Shown here: piece by piece, positions 18,975 through 27,868 of the stretch | How positions within the stretch are numbered: the stretch's first letter is position 1 | Layout of the letters: the number at the start of each line of letters is the position of its first letter | From: JANXLO01 sp038231295 | GTDB lineage: Bacteria; Armatimonadota; Chthonomonadetes; Chthonomonadales; Chthonomonadaceae | Assembly: GCA_038231295.1 (NCBI GenBank) | Contig: JBBRLP010000001.1 | Span: forward strand, 106,055-170,054 | Length of the DNA: 64,000 nucleotides | Direction of reading: 5' to 3' | The notes under the pieces: generated by a model | The model's database searches: none | Told to the model about the DNA's origin: nothing | Seen by the model: the letters and a program-made list of their open reading frames with translations, nothing else | Translations under genes and position numbers: made by a program

Positions 18975-20420
18975 GTGGGAATTACCAATGAGCCGATTTC
19001 GCGCCGTACCATGCTTCGCGCCGCCGGGACGGCGCTGGCCCTGCCCTTTCTGGAGTCGCTGTTGCCGACCGGGGCAAGCGCGGCAACGAAGGCGGCCCGC
19101 CCGCCGGTTCGGATGGGAATCTTTTCTGTGACAGGCGGGACGGTGCTGGAGTCGTGGAAGCCAAAGCAGGCGGGAGCGTTGAATCAGATGCCTTCGATTC
19201 TGCGCTCTCTGGATTTCGCGAAGAACGACGTGATGGTGCTATCGGGGCTTTCGCAGGGTGGACATACCGACAACCTGAACGGGCATGAGCATTGCGCCTA
19301 TCTGCACCTGACGGGAGCGGAGAGCGCGAAAAAAGAGGCCGGAAAAGTCTACGCGGGTGTCTCCGTAGATCAGTTGGCGGCGCAGAAGATCGGCGGGCAG
19401 ACCTTCCTGCCCTCCATCGAAGTCGGCATCAACCTGAATCAGTACTCCTTCCGCGACGCCAATACGCCCGCACCTTATGAGAGCAATCCCCGATTCGTCT
19501 ATGAGCGGATGTTTCGAGGCCGCAAGCCTGTTGTTCCCAACTGGCAGCGGCGGGCAAACGCTGCGCCCATTTCCGCCCCGAAATCGTCCGCCCCGCCCTC
19601 TGACGAGCAGAGTGTCCTTGACCTGGTGCTGGCGCAGACCAAAGACCTACGGCGACAACTGGGCTATGCCGACCGAGAGAAACTGGACGGCTATCTGACT
19701 TCCGTTCGCTCCGTAGAAACTCGCCTTCAGAGGCTTGAAGCGCGGCTTCAGGAAGAGGTTCTTGAAGCTCGCAATCCCGGCCCCTCGCATCTTGTCAATC
19801 CTTCGCTCTACTCGGAAGGAATACCCTTCTATAAGATCAGTCGGGAGGTGGAGAGCGACCCTGAAAAGCATGGCGAGTATATCCGTATCATGTCCGATCT
19901 GCTGGTGCTGGCCTTTCAGACGGATACGACTCGCGTCGCGGTGTTCGCGGCGGGCAGCGACGAGGCGCTCTTCCCCGGTGTCGTCACCGTCGGGTACGAG
20001 CGGCACTGCCACACCCTGGAGCATCAGGGCAACGCCGCCCGCGTGGACGAGGCCGACCCCATCGCCCGCGAAGCCTGCCGACAGATTCATGCCTGGTACA
20101 CGGCCCTATTCGCTGAGACGGTCAAGAAGATGAAGGAGATTGACGAGGGCGGTTCGACCCTCCTCGATAACTCTATGTTGCTCTACACCTCCTACATGGC
20201 GGACGGCGGACATGGCACCGACGACTACCCGGTTCTGCTCGCAGGTCATGGTGGTGGCACTCTCAAACCCGGCAAACACATCGCCTACGAGCCGGGTACT
20301 CCCGTCGCGAACCTTTATGTGGAGATGCTGGAGCGCATGGGGGTTAAGGCCGATGGCTTCGGCGACAGCAAGACTTCCGGAAAATCGCGCTACAATGGCA
20401 GATTGCCGGGACTGGTGTAG
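18975..20420 (+). CDS. DUF1552 family protein, Tat-exported
   Basis: 481 residues starting at GTG 18975, with AAGGAGAAG immediately upstream and only 11 bases after the preceding stop. The twin-arginine motif SRRTMLRAAG opens a Tat signal. The body contains 'MGIFSVTGGTVLESWKP' and 'LSGLSQGGHTDNLNGHEHCAYL', typical of DUF1552, which is the functional counterpart of DUF1501 in the second type of cytochrome cluster. The biochemical activity is unknown. Confidence 0.92.
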   Translation: MGITNEPISRRTMLRAAGTALALPFLESLLPTGASAATKAARPPVRMGIFSVTGGTVLESWKPKQAGALNQMPSILRSLDFAKNDVMVLSGLSQGGHTDNLNGHEHCAYLHLTGAESAKKEAGKVYAGVSVDQLAAQKIGGQTFLPSIEVGINLNQYSFRDANTPAPYESNPRFVYERMFRGRKPVVPNWQRRANAAPISAPKSSAPPSDEQSVLDLVLAQTKDLRRQLGYADREKLDGYLTSVRSVETRLQRLEARLQEEVLEARNPGPSHLVNPSLYSEGIPFYKISREVESDPEKHGEYIRIMSDLLVLAFQTDTTRVAVFAAGSDEALFPGVVTVGYERHCHTLEHQGNAARVDEADPIAREACRQIHAWYTALFAETVKKMKEIDEGGSTLLDNSMLLYTSYMADGGHGTDDYPVLLAGHGGGTLKPGKHIAYEPGTPVANLYVEMLERMGVKADGFGDSKTSGKSRYNGRLPGLV

Positions 20421-20446
20421 CCGACGACCTCGGGCGTGGGGGTACT

Positions 20447-21319
20447 ATGGGGAATCTTTTTGTAGGCGTAGGCTATAACGGCATTCGCATCACCTCGACG
20501 GACGGGCAGAACTGGAATACGCCTGTGACCGGGCGCGAAGGGGAGATATACCGCACGGTCTGTTTCGGCAATGGCCTGTGCGTGGCGGCTGGCTCCTACG
20601 GCGGCAGCAACCTGTTCGCCGTCACGCACGATGGCGTTACATGGAAAAGCCTGGAGAAAGATGCAGGCTACAGCCGTTACATACGCGGTCTGTTGTTCGC
20701 GCAGGGACAGTTTTTCGGGCTGGGCGGTGACCCCGGTTCCGTCGGCATCTCACGACCTTTTGAGACGCACTCAACTGACGGAACTATCTGGTCAGACAAC
20801 CACGAGTTCGAGGGCAAGCATCTGCTGCGGCGGGCCGCATTCGGCAACGGCAAGTTCGTAGGGGTAGGGGATCGGGGTCGGCGGGCGCTTTCTGCTGACG
20901 GCCATGCGTGGAAGGACCTACCGGACGTGAAGGCGATTGACACATTGGTAGATGTCGCCTTTGGCAATGGGGTGTTCGTCGGGGTCGGGCTGAATGGTCT
21001 GCGGCAGCGCACACAGGACGGACTGACCTGGACAGACAGGCAGCTTGGCGAAGAGGGCGAACATCTCAACTCGATCCTATGGACAGGCGATAAGTTCGTC
21101 GCCATCGGCGCAGGCGCGACCTACACCTCGCCGGAGGGCCGCACCTGGAAGCGCCTCCCCAATCATAACTCTCCCCTCACGGCGGCTTACGGCAACGGAG
21201 TCTATGTCGGCTCGCGCTGGAAGGGAAGACTGCTCACTTCGACCGATGCCGTGGACTGGAAAGAGGTCAAGAAATGCGACTTCCATATCGAAGCGCTGGG
21301 CTATGGAGGCATCGGATGA
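20447..21319 (+). CDS. Ycf48/BNR-like beta-propeller protein without signal peptide
   Basis: 290 residues made of about six repeats of the form 'FGNGVFVGVGLNGLRQRTQDGLTWTD', each carrying a G-x-F-V-x-V-G strand and a T-S-D-G-x-x-W turn, as in BNR/Asp-box or Ycf48-like propellers. It starts directly in the first blade, so unlike its neighbours it has no visible export signal; no in-frame alternative start with a signal exists upstream. It overlaps the next gene by ATGA, and the two encode related propellers, so they probably arose by duplication and are made together. Confidence 0.75.
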   Translation: MGNLFVGVGYNGIRITSTDGQNWNTPVTGREGEIYRTVCFGNGLCVAAGSYGGSNLFAVTHDGVTWKSLEKDAGYSRYIRGLLFAQGQFFGLGGDPGSVGISRPFETHSTDGTIWSDNHEFEGKHLLRRAAFGNGKFVGVGDRGRRALSADGHAWKDLPDVKAIDTLVDVAFGNGVFVGVGLNGLRQRTQDGLTWTDRQLGEEGEHLNSILWTGDKFVAIGAGATYTSPEGRTWKRLPNHNSPLTAAYGNGVYVGSRWKGRLLTSTDAVDWKEVKKCDFHIEALGYGGIG

Positions 21320-22326
21320 ACGTGCTGAGAATTCCCCGCAAACGCTTGTCGCTGCTCGGAATCGCGTCTGTGTTCGGGCTGATGGTGGCTCTGGCTGTGA
21401 AGACGACCGGGCAGCAGGAAGTCGTGAAGGCGCATCCCGCGTTCGCGGCAGGCAAGGGGCTATTTGTCGCGGTTGGCTATGGCGGTCGGCGGATGAGTTC
21501 GCACGACGGCCTCACCTGGGAGAACGATACGGAGTGGGCGGCAGACGGCGGCGACGACAACAACTGCCTGTTTTCCGTAGCATTCGGCAAGGGCAAGTTC
21601 GTCGCGGTGGGCGGCGGAGCCTCCGTGGGACACATCGTCACAACTCGCGACGGCAAAGTCTGGAAGGAAGTTCGCACGGAACGAACGCGGGTCGTTCCCA
21701 TCCTTTTCGGGAACAGTCGGTTCGTGGCTGGCGCGGGACGGGACTTCCTCACCTCCGAGGATGGCGAGACCTGGACGAAGGGAGGCAGTCTGGTCTATGA
21801 TCGCGGCCTCTACTACCGTCGGGGCGTCTTCGGCAATGGCGTTTTCGTTTTCTGCGGCGATGTGGACATCTCGGACGGGAAACCGCGTGGGGGATGGCGG
21901 GCCGCAACGAAGGACGGCGTGAAGATCGAGGCGTTCGTGACCGATCTGCCCAATACGCGCTCGGTGGCATTCGGGGCCGGGCGGTTTGTCATGGTGGGCG
22001 AACACGGCTACCGGGGAACTTCCACCGACGGCAAACAATGGGAGTCTTCCACGGACACCGCCGAAGATTTTCAGTGGGTCTTCTGGTCAGGCAAACAGTT
22101 CGTCCTTGGCGGCAACAACACCTATACCTCCCCCGATGGCCTCCACTGGACCAAAGCGGACAAAGGCGTTCCCTGCGAACCTCAGATCGCCGTACAGAAC
22201 AGCTACCTCGGTCTGAGCTGGAAGACCAACATCTGGCGTTCTGAAGACGCGCTGAACTGGCAGCGCGTCTCCATGAACGGCACAAACGCCTTTACCTCGA
22301 TCTCCTACGGTGTCCCGAAACCTTAA
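21316..22326 (+). CDS. Exported BNR-like beta-propeller protein, paralogue of the upstream gene
   Basis: 336 residues from ATG 21316, which overlaps the previous stop; a longer frame from 21274 lies inside the upstream gene and is not preferred. A basic N-terminus and membrane segment (LSLLGIASVFGLMVALAV) suggest export or anchoring. The rest repeats 'FGKGKFVAVGGGASVGHIVTTRDGKVWKEV' blades. The similarity to the preceding protein is visible in both the strand motif and the blade spacing. The function is unknown; a structural or binding role with the DUF1592/DUF1552 pair is inferred from co-transcription. Confidence 0.75.
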   Translation: MNVLRIPRKRLSLLGIASVFGLMVALAVKTTGQQEVVKAHPAFAAGKGLFVAVGYGGRRMSSHDGLTWENDTEWAADGGDDNNCLFSVAFGKGKFVAVGGGASVGHIVTTRDGKVWKEVRTERTRVVPILFGNSRFVAGAGRDFLTSEDGETWTKGGSLVYDRGLYYRRGVFGNGVFVFCGDVDISDGKPRGGWRAATKDGVKIEAFVTDLPNTRSVAFGAGRFVMVGEHGYRGTSTDGKQWESSTDTAEDFQWVFWSGKQFVLGGNNTYTSPDGLHWTKADKGVPCEPQIAVQNSYLGLSWKTNIWRSEDALNWQRVSMNGTNAFTSISYGVPKP

Positions 22327-22432
22327 TCTCTCCCCAGGGAAGGTAATCTGGGTTAGGGGTAGAGGCTAAGGTGCATCCAGTGACGCCGTGCACGTATCTG
22401 AAATTCAGAATTCATCTTCAGGCATTCCACTG

Positions 22433-22753
22433 TCACACGACCGATGGCAGTTGTACCTTCCATTCTGCCTGAATCGGCGTCATATCGAAAATGCTCTTCC
22501 CAGAGGTCTTCGCGTGGATTGACAGGGATGCAACTGTTCCTTCTATTTCATCCCGGTCACCTACCGCGTTCGACTTATGCAAGTTGCACGATTCACAGGC
22601 AAGCGCGATATTCTCCGCAGACGAACTGCCGCCTGCCGAGCGCGGTCGAATATGTTCAACCTCAAAACTGAAATTGAACACCTGCTCGGGCGCACGACAG
22701 TACTCGCATCTGTTTGCGGCGCGTACAGATGCCATAGGATAGAGCGGATTCAC
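22433..22753 (-). CDS. Small HNH endonuclease
   Basis: 106 residues. The order CEYC, 'EVEHIRPRSAGG', 'ENIALACESCNLHKSN' is the complete HNH/beta-beta-alpha-metal fold with two CxxC zinc pairs. Its ATG overlaps the stop of the upstream small gene (ATGA on the minus strand, 22750-22753). There is no intron, phage or restriction gene nearby. Small free-standing HNH genes with a short coupled partner are frequent in cyanobacteria and soil bacteria; their target is not known. Confidence 0.85.
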   Translation of the reverse strand: MNPLYPMASVRAANRCEYCRAPEQVFNFSFEVEHIRPRSAGGSSSAENIALACESCNLHKSNAVGDRDEIEGTVASLSIHAKTSGKSIFDMTPIQAEWKVQLPSVV

Positions 22754-23061
22754 GACTTGACGATTGGAAGCGACTGTGTTCGACTTACCGTAGCGTCAAA
22801 AGCCGCTTCAACCAGATGTGTCCATTCCTGCCGTTCGGCTTCCGTCAGCGTTTCTTTTCGCCTTTTCAAATCCTGTAGTCGTTCCTGCTGTGTCTGGGAA
22901 AAGAAAGCGTCCCCCAGATTGTAGGGCCAGATGATGATTGGCGTCGTTGCTTTTCCGGCGAGACGCGTCATCAACGCATTGAGCGCCTCCTGGGGTGTCG
23001 CACCAAACTCCTGTTCCCCTCCCCCCGTTGCGCGAAAGGAAGCGACCTCTCGTTTATCCAT
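22750..23061 (-). CDS. Small conserved-looking partner of the HNH nuclease, unknown function
   Basis: 103 residues from ATG 23061, which has GAGGTAAG upstream; the longer frame to 23361 is a shadow of the ThuA gene. The C-terminal half is helical and charged ('QERLQDLKRRKETLTEAERQEWTHLVEAAFDATV'), reminiscent of short proteins encoded before HNH genes in other phyla. No nuclease or DNA-binding motif is visible. Tight coupling to the HNH gene suggests a specificity factor, inhibitor or antitoxin; this is inference. Confidence 0.65.
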   Translation of the reverse strand: MDKREVASFRATGGGEQEFGATPQEALNALMTRLAGKATTPIIIWPYNLGDAFFSQTQQERLQDLKRRKETLTEAERQEWTHLVEAAFDATVSRTQSLPIVKS

Positions 23062-23113
23062 TGTCTTACCTCGTTCTGACAAAAGACTTGCCAGAGACCG
23101 AAACAATGACGAA

Positions 23114-23881
23114 CTACTTCTTGGAAGCGACCCACTGGACACCGTTGCGGAAAATCTGGCGGATTTCGTCCTGGAAGTAGATGGGATAAGTCTCATGTCC
23201 GGGCTGGAAGTAGAAGACACGGCCTTTGCCGACCGTCCAGACCATACCCTGTTGCGCGTGTTCCATTGTGTTGTTCGGGAGTTCGTAGAGGCCGTCGAAG
23301 AGCAGTGTTTCCGGTGGCGGACACTCGAAGGGGTCGCCATACCGCTCGGTGTGCGGCACAACGAAATCTTTGACGCCCTTGCAGATGGGATGCTTCGGAG
23401 CCTTGACGAGTACGGTCAGTTTGCTGCCGTCTTCGATATAGCCGCCCTGCCAGCCACAGTTCGTGCCGAGGATCGCTTTGAGAGCCTTCGAATAGTGGGC
23501 GGAGTGCGTCGCGATAAAGCCCATGCCATCCTCTTTGACACGCTTGACGATCTTTGCCACGAGTTCGTCTTTCACATCGAGATGCTTCTGATGTCCCCAC
23601 CAGATGAGTACGTCTGTGCTGTTGAGCGCGGCGTCGGTAAGGCCCTGCTCCGGCTCGTTTATGGAGGCGGTGACTACTTCCCAGCCTTTGAGAGGTTTCA
23701 GTCCTTCGGCAATGGCCGTGTTGATGTCATTTGGGTAGATATTCTTCGGAGCGGTTCCCTCCGACCAGACGACGACCCTGCGCTTCTTTTTGGCGGCTTC
23801 CGCTCCGCTGCTCAACATCACGCCGCTCGCCACAGCTACGCTGCCGCCTATGAAGGTACGGCGATCAATCTTTTCACTCAC
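23114..23881 (-). CDS. ThuA-domain protein, Tat-exported
   Basis: 255 residues from GTG 23881, chosen because AAAGGAAA lies 9 bases upstream; the longer ATG frame (23923) would overlap the -10 box. The twin-arginine motif DRRTFIGG precedes a signal sequence. The mature protein is a ThuA/trehalose-utilisation-like class I glutamine-amidotransferase fold ('VLIWWGHQKHLDVKDELVAKI', 'GFIATHSAHYSKALKAILG'), without the catalytic Cys-His-Glu triad of true amidotransferases. ThuA homologues act in disaccharide metabolism; the activity here is uncertain. Confidence 0.85.
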   Translation of the reverse strand: MSEKIDRRTFIGGSVAVASGVMLSSGAEAAKKKRRVVVWSEGTAPKNIYPNDINTAIAEGLKPLKGWEVVTASINEPEQGLTDAALNSTDVLIWWGHQKHLDVKDELVAKIVKRVKEDGMGFIATHSAHYSKALKAILGTNCGWQGGYIEDGSKLTVLVKAPKHPICKGVKDFVVPHTERYGDPFECPPPETLLFDGLYELPNNTMEHAQQGMVWTVGKGRVFYFQPGHETYPIYFQDEIRQIFRNGVQWVASKK

Positions 23882-23921
23882 GATAGGTGATTTCCTTTCT
23901 GCATTTCGGGGGCAGTGAATC

Positions 23922-23951
23922 ATTATAGCAACCTTGTGGGTTGGCTGTCAA
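23922..23951 (-). promoter_or_regulatory. Consensus sigma-70 promoter of the ThuA gene
   Basis: On the minus strand TTGACA (23951-23946), an 18-base spacer and TATAAT (23927-23922) form a near-perfect housekeeping promoter. The expected start of transcription, near 23915, leaves about 35 bases of leader before GTG 23881. Confidence 0.8.
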
Positions 23952-24126
23952 ATGTAGGTAATTGTCCTCGATAGACTGTTCGTTGTGGGTCTTGTAAGGG
24001 CGATTTCTCTCTGGCGGAGTTCTTCAGATGGACATATGAAGGCGGTTCACAGGCAGGAAAAGGCGTCTGCCTGTCGAAACTGAGTGCAGCCGTTTTGTTG
24101 TGCGCCCCTTCAAAGGAGAAACTCAG

Positions 24127-25560
24127 ATGCCTCGTAAGATAGCCATGATCGGTGCGGGGAGTGTCGTCTTCTGCAAGACGCTCATCTCCGATATTCTCGC
24201 CACGCCTGCGCTCGCGGACAGCGAATTCGCCCTGATGAGTCCGACCGAAAGCAAACTGCATCGTATGGAAGCGTTCGTGCGACGGATGATAAAGGACAAC
24301 GACCTCCCCGCCTGTGTGTGGGCGACAACCGACCGCCGTGAGGCTATCAAAGACGCCGATTTCGTTGTTGTGATGATACAGGTCGGAGGCTTTCATGCCT
24401 ATGGCGCGGACTACGAAATTCCGCTCAAGTACGGCGTAGACCAGTGCATAGGCGACACGCTTGGCCCCGGTGGACTGTTTCGTGGACAGCGGCATATTCC
24501 CGTGCTGGTCGAGATCGCGAAGGACATGGAGGCTGTCGCGAAACCGGGCGCGATCATGCTGCAATACGCCAACCCGATGGCCGCGAACTGCCTTGCGCTC
24601 GGCAAGGTCTCCAACGTGCCGTTTATCGGACTCTGTCACGGCGTCCAGACCACGCTTGACCTCATCTCCGGCTACTGCAACGTTCCCAAAGATGAAATCT
24701 CGTTCGTGTGCGGCGGCATCAATCACATGGACTGGTTTCTGAAACTGCACCATAAGGGCCGTGATCTCTACCCGGAACTGCGGGAGAAGTTCGAACATCC
24801 CGAATACTACAAAAACGAGAAGGTGCGCGGGGAGGTGTTCCGGCAGTTCGGCTACTTCATGACCGAATCCACCGGGCATCTCTCGGAGTATGTTCCCTGG
24901 TTCCGCAGCAGCCAAAAGGCTCTCGATCTCTACTGCGACGAACCGGCTTTTGGCGGTGAGTCCGGCGCGTACTATAAGTGGGGCAAGGCGATGGCGGAGA
25001 AGTACGCCGAGATTGACCCCCTTCAGTTCGAGAGTACCGCAATAGAAACCCGCAGCGTCGAATACTGCTCCTATATCCTCGAAGCCGTGACGACCGGAAA
25101 GCCGTTCCGCCTGATGGGAAACGTCCGTAACGACGGCTACATCACCAACTTACCGCCGGGCTGCTGCGTCGAAGTTCCTACCTTCGCCGACGACACCGGC
25201 CTCCATCCGACCGTGATCGGAGACTTGCCTCCACAGTGCGCGGCCCTCTGCCAGACCAATATCAATGTGCAGACCCTTTGCGCCGAGGCCGCCCTGACAG
25301 GCGACCCGGAGCATCTCGTTCATGCGCTCGCCCTCGACCCGCTGACGGGCGCGGTGTTGACTCTTAAAGAGATTCGCAGTCTGACGGCGGAGATGCTGGA
25401 AGAACTGCGTCCCTATCTGCCGCAGTTCGCGGGCAAATCCCTGCGCCACACACCCACGATCAGTATTCCTGACAACTGTGTGGCCGTAGATGTGCCACTG
25501 GACCCGGCACTCGCTATTGGGAAACGGTTCGGTACGCTCATCGAGCAGAAAACTGATTGA
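24127..25560 (+). CDS. Glycoside hydrolase family 4 (alpha-galactosidase/alpha-glucosidase type)
   Basis: 477 residues from ATG 24127 (AAAGGAGAA 7 bases upstream; the earlier in-frame start at 24100 is not preferred). An NAD-binding GAGSVVF motif at the N-terminus, the 'GLCHGVQ' cysteine loop and 'GGINHMDWFLKL' histidine are the Mn2+/NAD+ site residues of GH4 enzymes such as MelA and AglA. These cleave by oxidation-elimination in the cytoplasm. The exact sugar cannot be assigned. It stands alone, converging with the phosphopantetheinyl transferase gene. Confidence 0.9.
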   Translation: MPRKIAMIGAGSVVFCKTLISDILATPALADSEFALMSPTESKLHRMEAFVRRMIKDNDLPACVWATTDRREAIKDADFVVVMIQVGGFHAYGADYEIPLKYGVDQCIGDTLGPGGLFRGQRHIPVLVEIAKDMEAVAKPGAIMLQYANPMAANCLALGKVSNVPFIGLCHGVQTTLDLISGYCNVPKDEISFVCGGINHMDWFLKLHHKGRDLYPELREKFEHPEYYKNEKVRGEVFRQFGYFMTESTGHLSEYVPWFRSSQKALDLYCDEPAFGGESGAYYKWGKAMAEKYAEIDPLQFESTAIETRSVEYCSYILEAVTTGKPFRLMGNVRNDGYITNLPPGCCVEVPTFADDTGLHPTVIGDLPPQCAALCQTNINVQTLCAEAALTGDPEHLVHALALDPLTGAVLTLKEIRSLTAEMLEELRPYLPQFAGKSLRHTPTISIPDNCVAVDVPLDPALAIGKRFGTLIEQKTD

Positions 25561-25562
25561 GA

Positions 25563-26294
25563 TCAGGGAAGGGTGAACTGACGGAGAGTGATGGAACGGT
25601 CATCCTCCGCACGGACGGCGCAGGCGGCGGCAAAGCCGGTTGGAACCTTCAACGGCAGGAATTTCCAGCGAAGCGTTTCGGCAGGGTCAAAGGGCGTGGC
25701 GAGTAGAATCGTGGCGGCATTCGGGAGCGGGGAGACCTCAAACCGATCCAGCCCGAATCCCAGACCCTCTCCATGTGCCTTCAAGTACGCCTCTTTGCGT
25801 GTCCAGCAGGTGAAGAAAGCGAGGAGTCGTTCTGGTTCAGGCAGTTCCTTTATGGATGCCGCCTCACGGGGCGTGTAAAACTCGTCCGCGATCTTTTCGA
25901 TGTCTCGTTCCGGGTGCAGAGCCTCTACGTCAATCCCGACAGGACGAGAGCGACTGAACGCATAGAGCGCGAGATTGCCGGAGTGCGACAGATTGAATTC
26001 AAGAGCCAGCGGGTTACGCTCCGACGCGAGTGCGGGCTTCCCTTTACTCCCCACAACAAAGCGGATAATCTCCGGGGACATCTCTGTATAGTGGGCGAGC
26101 AGACGACGCAACTGTCCGCGCCCGGAAATGAAACGACACCGATCTTTGGGAAAGCGATAACGATCCGCTCGCGCTTTTTCGTTGTCGGAGAGCAGGGAGA
26201 AGAAATCGTGTACTTCTACGACGGTGCGGTCTAATTCGGTCTGCCAGACATGAACTTCGTCAGGCAGCAGGTCAGGGGCGAACGAATTTGTCAT
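25563..26294 (-). CDS. Sfp-type 4'-phosphopantetheinyl transferase
   Basis: 243 residues from ATG 26294 (ATG 26303 is an alternative; frames reaching 26537 lack support). The signatures 'VGIDVEALHPERDIEKIADEF' and 'FTCWTRKEAYLKAHGEGL' carry the Mg2+-binding Asp and the conserved WxxKEAxxK helix. The protein transfers 4'-phosphopantetheine from CoA to a carrier-protein serine. No polyketide or peptide synthase is in the window, so its carrier is elsewhere; it may serve fatty acid or secondary-metabolite carriers. Confidence 0.88.
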   Translation of the reverse strand: MTNSFAPDLLPDEVHVWQTELDRTVVEVHDFFSLLSDNEKARADRYRFPKDRCRFISGRGQLRRLLAHYTEMSPEIIRFVVGSKGKPALASERNPLALEFNLSHSGNLALYAFSRSRPVGIDVEALHPERDIEKIADEFYTPREAASIKELPEPERLLAFFTCWTRKEAYLKAHGEGLGFGLDRFEVSPLPNAATILLATPFDPAETLRWKFLPLKVPTGFAAACAVRAEDDRSITLRQFTLP

Positions 26295-26417
26295 GGCTTC
26301 CATTTCGTCGGCGCTTCGCTTCGTCTGCCTTCTTCCAGCGGTATCAGGGAAGGATTGAAGGCATCGCGCAGCGAATAGGTGTCGTGTAATGCATACCTCT
26401 CTGGAACAGGAGTCACT

Positions 26418-27677
26418 ATGAGACAGTCTCTCGCCGTTCTGTGTCGAATGGGTCTGACCGCGACGTTCGCTGCCTGCGCGGTGAGCGGTTTCGGGGCCGG
26501 ACGCAGTCAGCCCGCCGCTACGCACCTCACGAAACACGCTCTCAACCTATCACGCCACAGTACGCAGGCTAAACGAACACTGAAAAGGCCCAAAATGGAA
26601 AAGATATTCGTCTACATTGGAACGTACACAACCAAAGGCAGCAAGGGCATCTATCTGTATGAACTGGACAGGACGACTGGAGCGCTGACAGCTAAGGGAG
26701 CAGTCGCTACCACACCGAATCCTACCTTCCTCGCCCTCGCGCCCAATCATAAATACCTCTACGCGGCCAACGAGATAGGGGACTACAAAGGGGAGAAGGC
26801 GGGAGCCATCAGCGCCTTCGCCATCCAGCCGAAAACAGGTGCGCTCACCCTGATTAATCAGTCCTCTACGAAAGGCGATGGACCCTGTCATGTCTCAGTA
26901 GACGCGAAAAGTCAGTACGTGTTTGCCGCCAACTACGGCGGCGGCAGCGTCTGCGCTATTCCCATTGAGAAGACCGGAGGCGTTGGCGCCGCAACCAGTT
27001 TCGTCCAGCACGAAGGAACGAGCGTAGACCCGGCCCGGCAGGAAGGGCCGCACGCGCACTCTATCTACATTGACGACGCAAATCACTTCGTGTACTCCGC
27101 CGATCTCGGCCTCGATAAAGTGATGATCTCTCGGTTCGACGCAGAGAAGGGAACCCTGACTCCCAACGACCCGCCCTTTGCGATGGTGCCTCCGGGTTCG
27201 GGGCCGCGCCATATCGCGTTCCACCCGAACGGCAAATTTGCCTACGTCATCAACGAGATGCTGGCGACGGTCACCGCGATGGCCTGGGATCGCATGGCCG
27301 GGACGATGAAGCCGATTGAAACCGTCTCCACGCTCGCCGGTGGTCACAATATCCCGGGCAACTCCACCGCCGAAATCTTTTTCCATCCCTCCGGTAAATT
27401 CCTCTACGGTTCCAATCGCGGCGACAATACCATCGCCATCTTTTCGGTAGACGGCACCACCGGCAAGATAAAACTGACTGGTAACCAGTCCACCGAAGGC
27501 AAGACTCCGCGCTGCTTCAGTCTCGATCCGTCCGGTAACTTCCTTCTCGCCGCAAACCAGGATACGGACAACGTCGTTGTTTTCCGGGTCAACCAGGCCA
27601 CAGGCGCACTCAACCCGACTGGACACAGCGTTACCGTCTCGATGCCGGTCTGCGTCGTCTATCTGCCGGAGAAATAG
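26418..27677 (+). CDS. Lactonase family protein (6-phosphogluconolactonase-like seven-bladed propeller)
   Basis: 419 residues from ATG 26418, which has AGGAG 5 bases upstream and gives a signal peptide; an internal ATG at 26595 would give a cytoplasmic form starting 'MEKIFVYIGTYT'. The body repeats YbhE/Pgl-type blades ('YLYAANEIGDYKGEKAGAISAFAIQPKTG', 'SGPRHIAFHPNGKFAYVINE', 'KFLYGSNRGDNTIAIF'). Relatives hydrolyse 6-phosphogluconolactone or act as muconate cycloisomerase-like enzymes. The presence of a secretion signal makes the classical pentose-phosphate role doubtful. Confidence 0.85.
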   Translation: MRQSLAVLCRMGLTATFAACAVSGFGAGRSQPAATHLTKHALNLSRHSTQAKRTLKRPKMEKIFVYIGTYTTKGSKGIYLYELDRTTGALTAKGAVATTPNPTFLALAPNHKYLYAANEIGDYKGEKAGAISAFAIQPKTGALTLINQSSTKGDGPCHVSVDAKSQYVFAANYGGGSVCAIPIEKTGGVGAATSFVQHEGTSVDPARQEGPHAHSIYIDDANHFVYSADLGLDKVMISRFDAEKGTLTPNDPPFAMVPPGSGPRHIAFHPNGKFAYVINEMLATVTAMAWDRMAGTMKPIETVSTLAGGHNIPGNSTAEIFFHPSGKFLYGSNRGDNTIAIFSVDGTTGKIKLTGNQSTEGKTPRCFSLDPSGNFLLAANQDTDNVVVFRVNQATGALNPTGHSVTVSMPVCVVYLPEK

Positions 27678-27694
27678 GCCACTTTCCTCGACAT

Positions 27695-27735
27695 GGCGGC
27701 GCGACTGTCTTGGAGGCGGTCGCGCCGTCTTTTTT
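27695..27735 (+). terminator. Intrinsic terminator after the lactonase gene
   Basis: The stem GGCGCGAC/GTCGCGCC, extended by C-G and G-T pairs, is followed by a six-T run (27730-27735). It lies 17 bases after the stop, and is the clearest Rho-independent terminator in the window. Confidence 0.88.
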
Positions 27736-27868
27736 GTACACGACTCTGAATAGACCCGAGAGAGTATGGCCGTGAACTGCCTGGCGGAACAAAGCAGGAA
27801 TTCAGGCTGTCCAACACGAAAGCATTCCCATTCCGATGTCTCCACACCTGCGTATGAAGGATTTCGCC

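Noticed and set aside
22433..22753. Homing endonuclease of an intron or phage gene
   Set aside because: No intron, intein or phage gene surrounds it and it is translationally coupled to a small gene.
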